In this document: piece by piece, positions 6,502-8,195 of the stretch
Layout of the letters: each line of letters begins with the position of its first letter
Numbering within the stretch: position 1 is the stretch's first letter
DNA from: an uncultured Porphyromonadaceae bacterium
GTDB lineage: Bacteria; Bacteroidota; Bacteroidia; Bacteroidales; Muribaculaceae
Assembly: GCA_947175455.1 (NCBI GenBank)
Contig: CAMWMW010000057.1
Span: forward strand, 1-8,195
Length of the DNA stretch: 8,195 bases
Direction of reading: 5' to 3'
Program-made: the position numbers and the translations under genes
Notes under the pieces: model-generated
The model's input: the letters and a program-made list of their open reading frames with translations, nothing else
Told to the model about the DNA's origin: nothing
The model's database searches: none

Positions 6502-7796
6502 AAAAATTAATCCTGATCGCCACCGCCGCGGTGATGATGACATCATTCGGCGCAAGTGCAAAAAAAGAGAAGCAGACAAAAATTGTCAATCCTGCGGACA
6601 TGGAAATCCGCAGGGAGATTGCCGCGACACCCGAGAAATCCGGGGGTATCTATTACGCCTACCCCTATGCCACAGACTCCCTGGCTCCCGTGCCGGCGGG
6701 ATTCGAGCCGGTTTATATCAGCCATTACGGACGCCATGGCTCGCGCTGGCACACTTCGGCAAACCTACACGACAATACTTTGAAAGTATTCCGCAAGCAG
6801 TATGACGCCGGCAATCTGACAGCCGAGGGTGAAGAAGTCATGAAGCTTGTGGAGATATGCCGCGATCATACGAAGGGTCATATCGGTGAGCTTTCAGCAC
6901 TCGGCGAGCGTCAGCACAAAGCCATCGCCACCCGTATGTGCGAGCGTTTCCCTTCTCTATTCAAGGATGGAGACGTGATTGTGGCAAGAAGTTCCACAGA
7001 GCCTCGATGCATTGTCTCGATGGCGGCGTTCTCAGAGGCATTGAAAGAATACAACCCCAGACTGGAGTTGCAACGCCACGCCACGCCGGGCGACATGAGT
7101 TTCATCGCGTTCCACACACAGGAAGCGCTGGATATTTACAAAAAGCCTCAGGACTGGAAGATTCCTTACGAGAAAGCGTGCGACTCCCTGTATCTCTGCA
7201 AAGCCACGGCATCCAGACTGTTCCGCGACCCTTCGAAGATCAAGAAACTTCCGCAGGTAATGAAAGATCTTCATCACGTGGCGATCGCAGTGCAGAATGT
7301 CGACGGACTTGACGTGAATCTTCTCACGCATTTCAATCATGAAGACCTCTACAACCTTTGGAAAGGGGAGGCATACAGACAATACGTGCGTCACGGCAAT
7401 TCAGTTGAAGGCAAGCATCACGGTCCCCTGTCATCAAAGAACCTTATGAAAGACATCCTTGACCGCGCCGACGAGAGTCTTGCCGGAAAACGCACGGCAG
7501 TCGATCTGCGGTTCGGTCATGACGTATTCCTTCTGCGCCAGCTCGCGCTTATGGGAATAGAAGGCAGCGACGACGAGGCGCCGGGGATAGACGAAGCGTC
7601 AAGGGTATGGCAGGAATACCGCCTCACACCGATGGCGGCAAACCTTCAGGTCACAGTCTTCCGCAATGCGAAGGGTGAGGAAATCGCCACCGTACTCCTC
7701 AACGAGCGACCTGCAAAAATCCGGGGAGTCAAAGAGTACGCTCCCGGTTATTACCGTTGGAACGACCTGCGGACCCTGTGGAAGTCAAAATTATAA
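6498..7796 (+). CDS. Secreted histidine-type phosphatase, phytase/MINPP-like (histidine phosphatase clade 2)
   Basis: Exported phosphomonoesterase of 432 residues, the usual length for bacterial histidine acid phosphatases and MINPP-like enzymes. A signal peptide (1-21, cleavage near ASA|K) has no lipobox, so the protein is likely periplasmic or released. Catalytic elements: RHGSR at 79-83 with nucleophile His80; GELSALGERQH at 130-140, matching the conserved G-x-L-T-x-x-G segment; ARSSTEPR at 163-170 supplying the phosphate-binding Arg; and GHD at 340-342, the HD proton-donor pair of phytases and acid phosphatases (MINPP proteins carry HAE instead). The canonical RHGxRxP Pro is replaced: the motif reads RHGSRWH. 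Substrates in this clade include phytate, lower inositol phosphates and sugar phosphates; which one applies cannot be decided by eye. It is coupled to the kinase by an ATGA overlap and followed by a paralogue 26 bp downstream. Confidence 0.9.
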   Translation: MKKLILIATAAVMMTSFGASAKKEKQTKIVNPADMEIRREIAATPEKSGGIYYAYPYATDSLAPVPAGFEPVYISHYGRHGSRWHTSANLHDNTLKVFRKQYDAGNLTAEGEEVMKLVEICRDHTKGHIGELSALGERQHKAIATRMCERFPSLFKDGDVIVARSSTEPRCIVSMAAFSEALKEYNPRLELQRHATPGDMSFIAFHTQEALDIYKKPQDWKIPYEKACDSLYLCKATASRLFRDPSKIKKLPQVMKDLHHVAIAVQNVDGLDVNLLTHFNHEDLYNLWKGEAYRQYVRHGNSVEGKHHGPLSSKNLMKDILDRADESLAGKRTAVDLRFGHDVFLLRQLALMGIEGSDDEAPGIDEASRVWQEYRLTPMAANLQVTVFRNAKGEEIATVLLNERPAKIRGVKEYAPGYYRWNDLRTLWKSKL

Positions 7797-7822
7797 AAAG
7801 CACAAGTTATAATCATCCTACA

Positions 7823-8195
7823 ATGAACAAGCTTCAGATTCTTCTTTTCTGCTCAATGCTCCCGGTATTCGGCGGAACGTATGCCAAAGCCCCACAAGCC
7901 GCACATGACCATGCCCCTGTCTTAAACGACAGGCAGATACGCACCGAAATAAATGCGGTGCCGGAAAGAGCGGCAGGCATTTATTACGCATACCCCTACT
8001 CCACCGACTCAATGGCACCGGCGCCGTCGGGCTATGAGCCTTTTTACATAAGCCATTACGGGCGCCACGGTTCACGGTGGGTCATAAACAAAAAGCTCCA
8101 CCGTCTTGTGGCTGACGCACTGCGTGCGGAGCAGAGTCAGGGAAATCTGACAGACACAGGCAGAGAGGTGCTCGACAAAGTGGAGAAGTTAGGAA
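7823..8195 (+). CDS. Second histidine-type phosphatase, tandem paralogue, cut by right edge
   Basis: The frame opens with ATG at 7823 and stays open for 124 codons to the window end. A signal peptide (about 1-21, cleavage near TYA|K) is followed by a short His/Ala/Pro-rich linker (23-33). From about residue 40 it parallels the upstream phosphatase: GIYYAYPYSTDSMAP at 52-66 and FYISHYGRHGSRW at 74-86, with nucleophile His82. As in the neighbour, the Pro of RHGxRxP is missing (RHGSRWV). The two proteins share this N-terminal block closely but differ in the leader and after the motif, as in an old tandem duplication rather than a recent copy. The gap to the upstream stop is 26 bp with no terminator, so it should belong to the same operon. 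The RSSxxxR and HD parts lie outside the window, so activity cannot be judged. Confidence 0.88.
   Translation, partial: MNKLQILLFCSMLPVFGGTYAKAPQAAHDHAPVLNDRQIRTEINAVPERAAGIYYAYPYSTDSMAPAPSGYEPFYISHYGRHGSRWVINKKLHRLVADALRAEQSQGNLTDTGREVLDKVEKLG

Noticed and set aside
7818..8075. 85-codon minus-strand open frame at the right edge
   Set aside because: Antisense to the second phosphatase, whose plus-strand reading is strongly supported by similarity to its neighbour.

Overview
The window looks like Bacteroidales DNA, most likely from a gut Muribaculaceae-type genome. The evidence is a complete SusC-type TonB-dependent transporter paired with a SusD-type lipoprotein, AT-rich leaders without strong Shine-Dalgarno sites, and two exact TAnnTTTG boxes (the Bacteroidetes -7 consensus) in the one long intergenic region. 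The family-level placement is my impression from protein style, not a computed result.

Left arm (1-4063, minus strand): a susC/susD operon read leftwards. The SusC-like porin (977-4063) is complete. The SusD-like lipoprotein starts 35 bp after it (at 941) and runs off the left edge. No glycoside hydrolase, regulator or sigma/anti-sigma pair is visible, so the substrate cannot be named.

Centre (4064-4417): a 354-bp divergent intergenic region with no convincing gene. It has one TAnnTTTG box facing each way. On the susC side it also holds a perfect 7-bp inverted repeat, three regularly spaced TTTTAA blocks and a dyad that could fold as a hairpin in the susC mRNA leader.

Right arm (4418-8195, plus strand): a tightly packed operon of a FucP-type major facilitator permease, a PfkB/ribokinase-family kinase, and two tandem secreted histidine-type (phytase/MINPP-like) phosphatases, the second cut by the right edge. 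The first three genes are joined by ATGA stop/start overlaps and the fourth follows after 26 bp. The order phosphatase outside, permease in the inner membrane, kinase in the cytoplasm suggests one pathway: strip phosphate from an exported or dietary phosphorylated polyol or sugar, import the free molecule, and re-phosphorylate it at a defined position. Some kinase motifs recall, from memory, plant-type myo-inositol kinase, so phytate/inositol-phosphate scavenging is the most attractive hypothesis. It is inference and not shown by the sequence alone.
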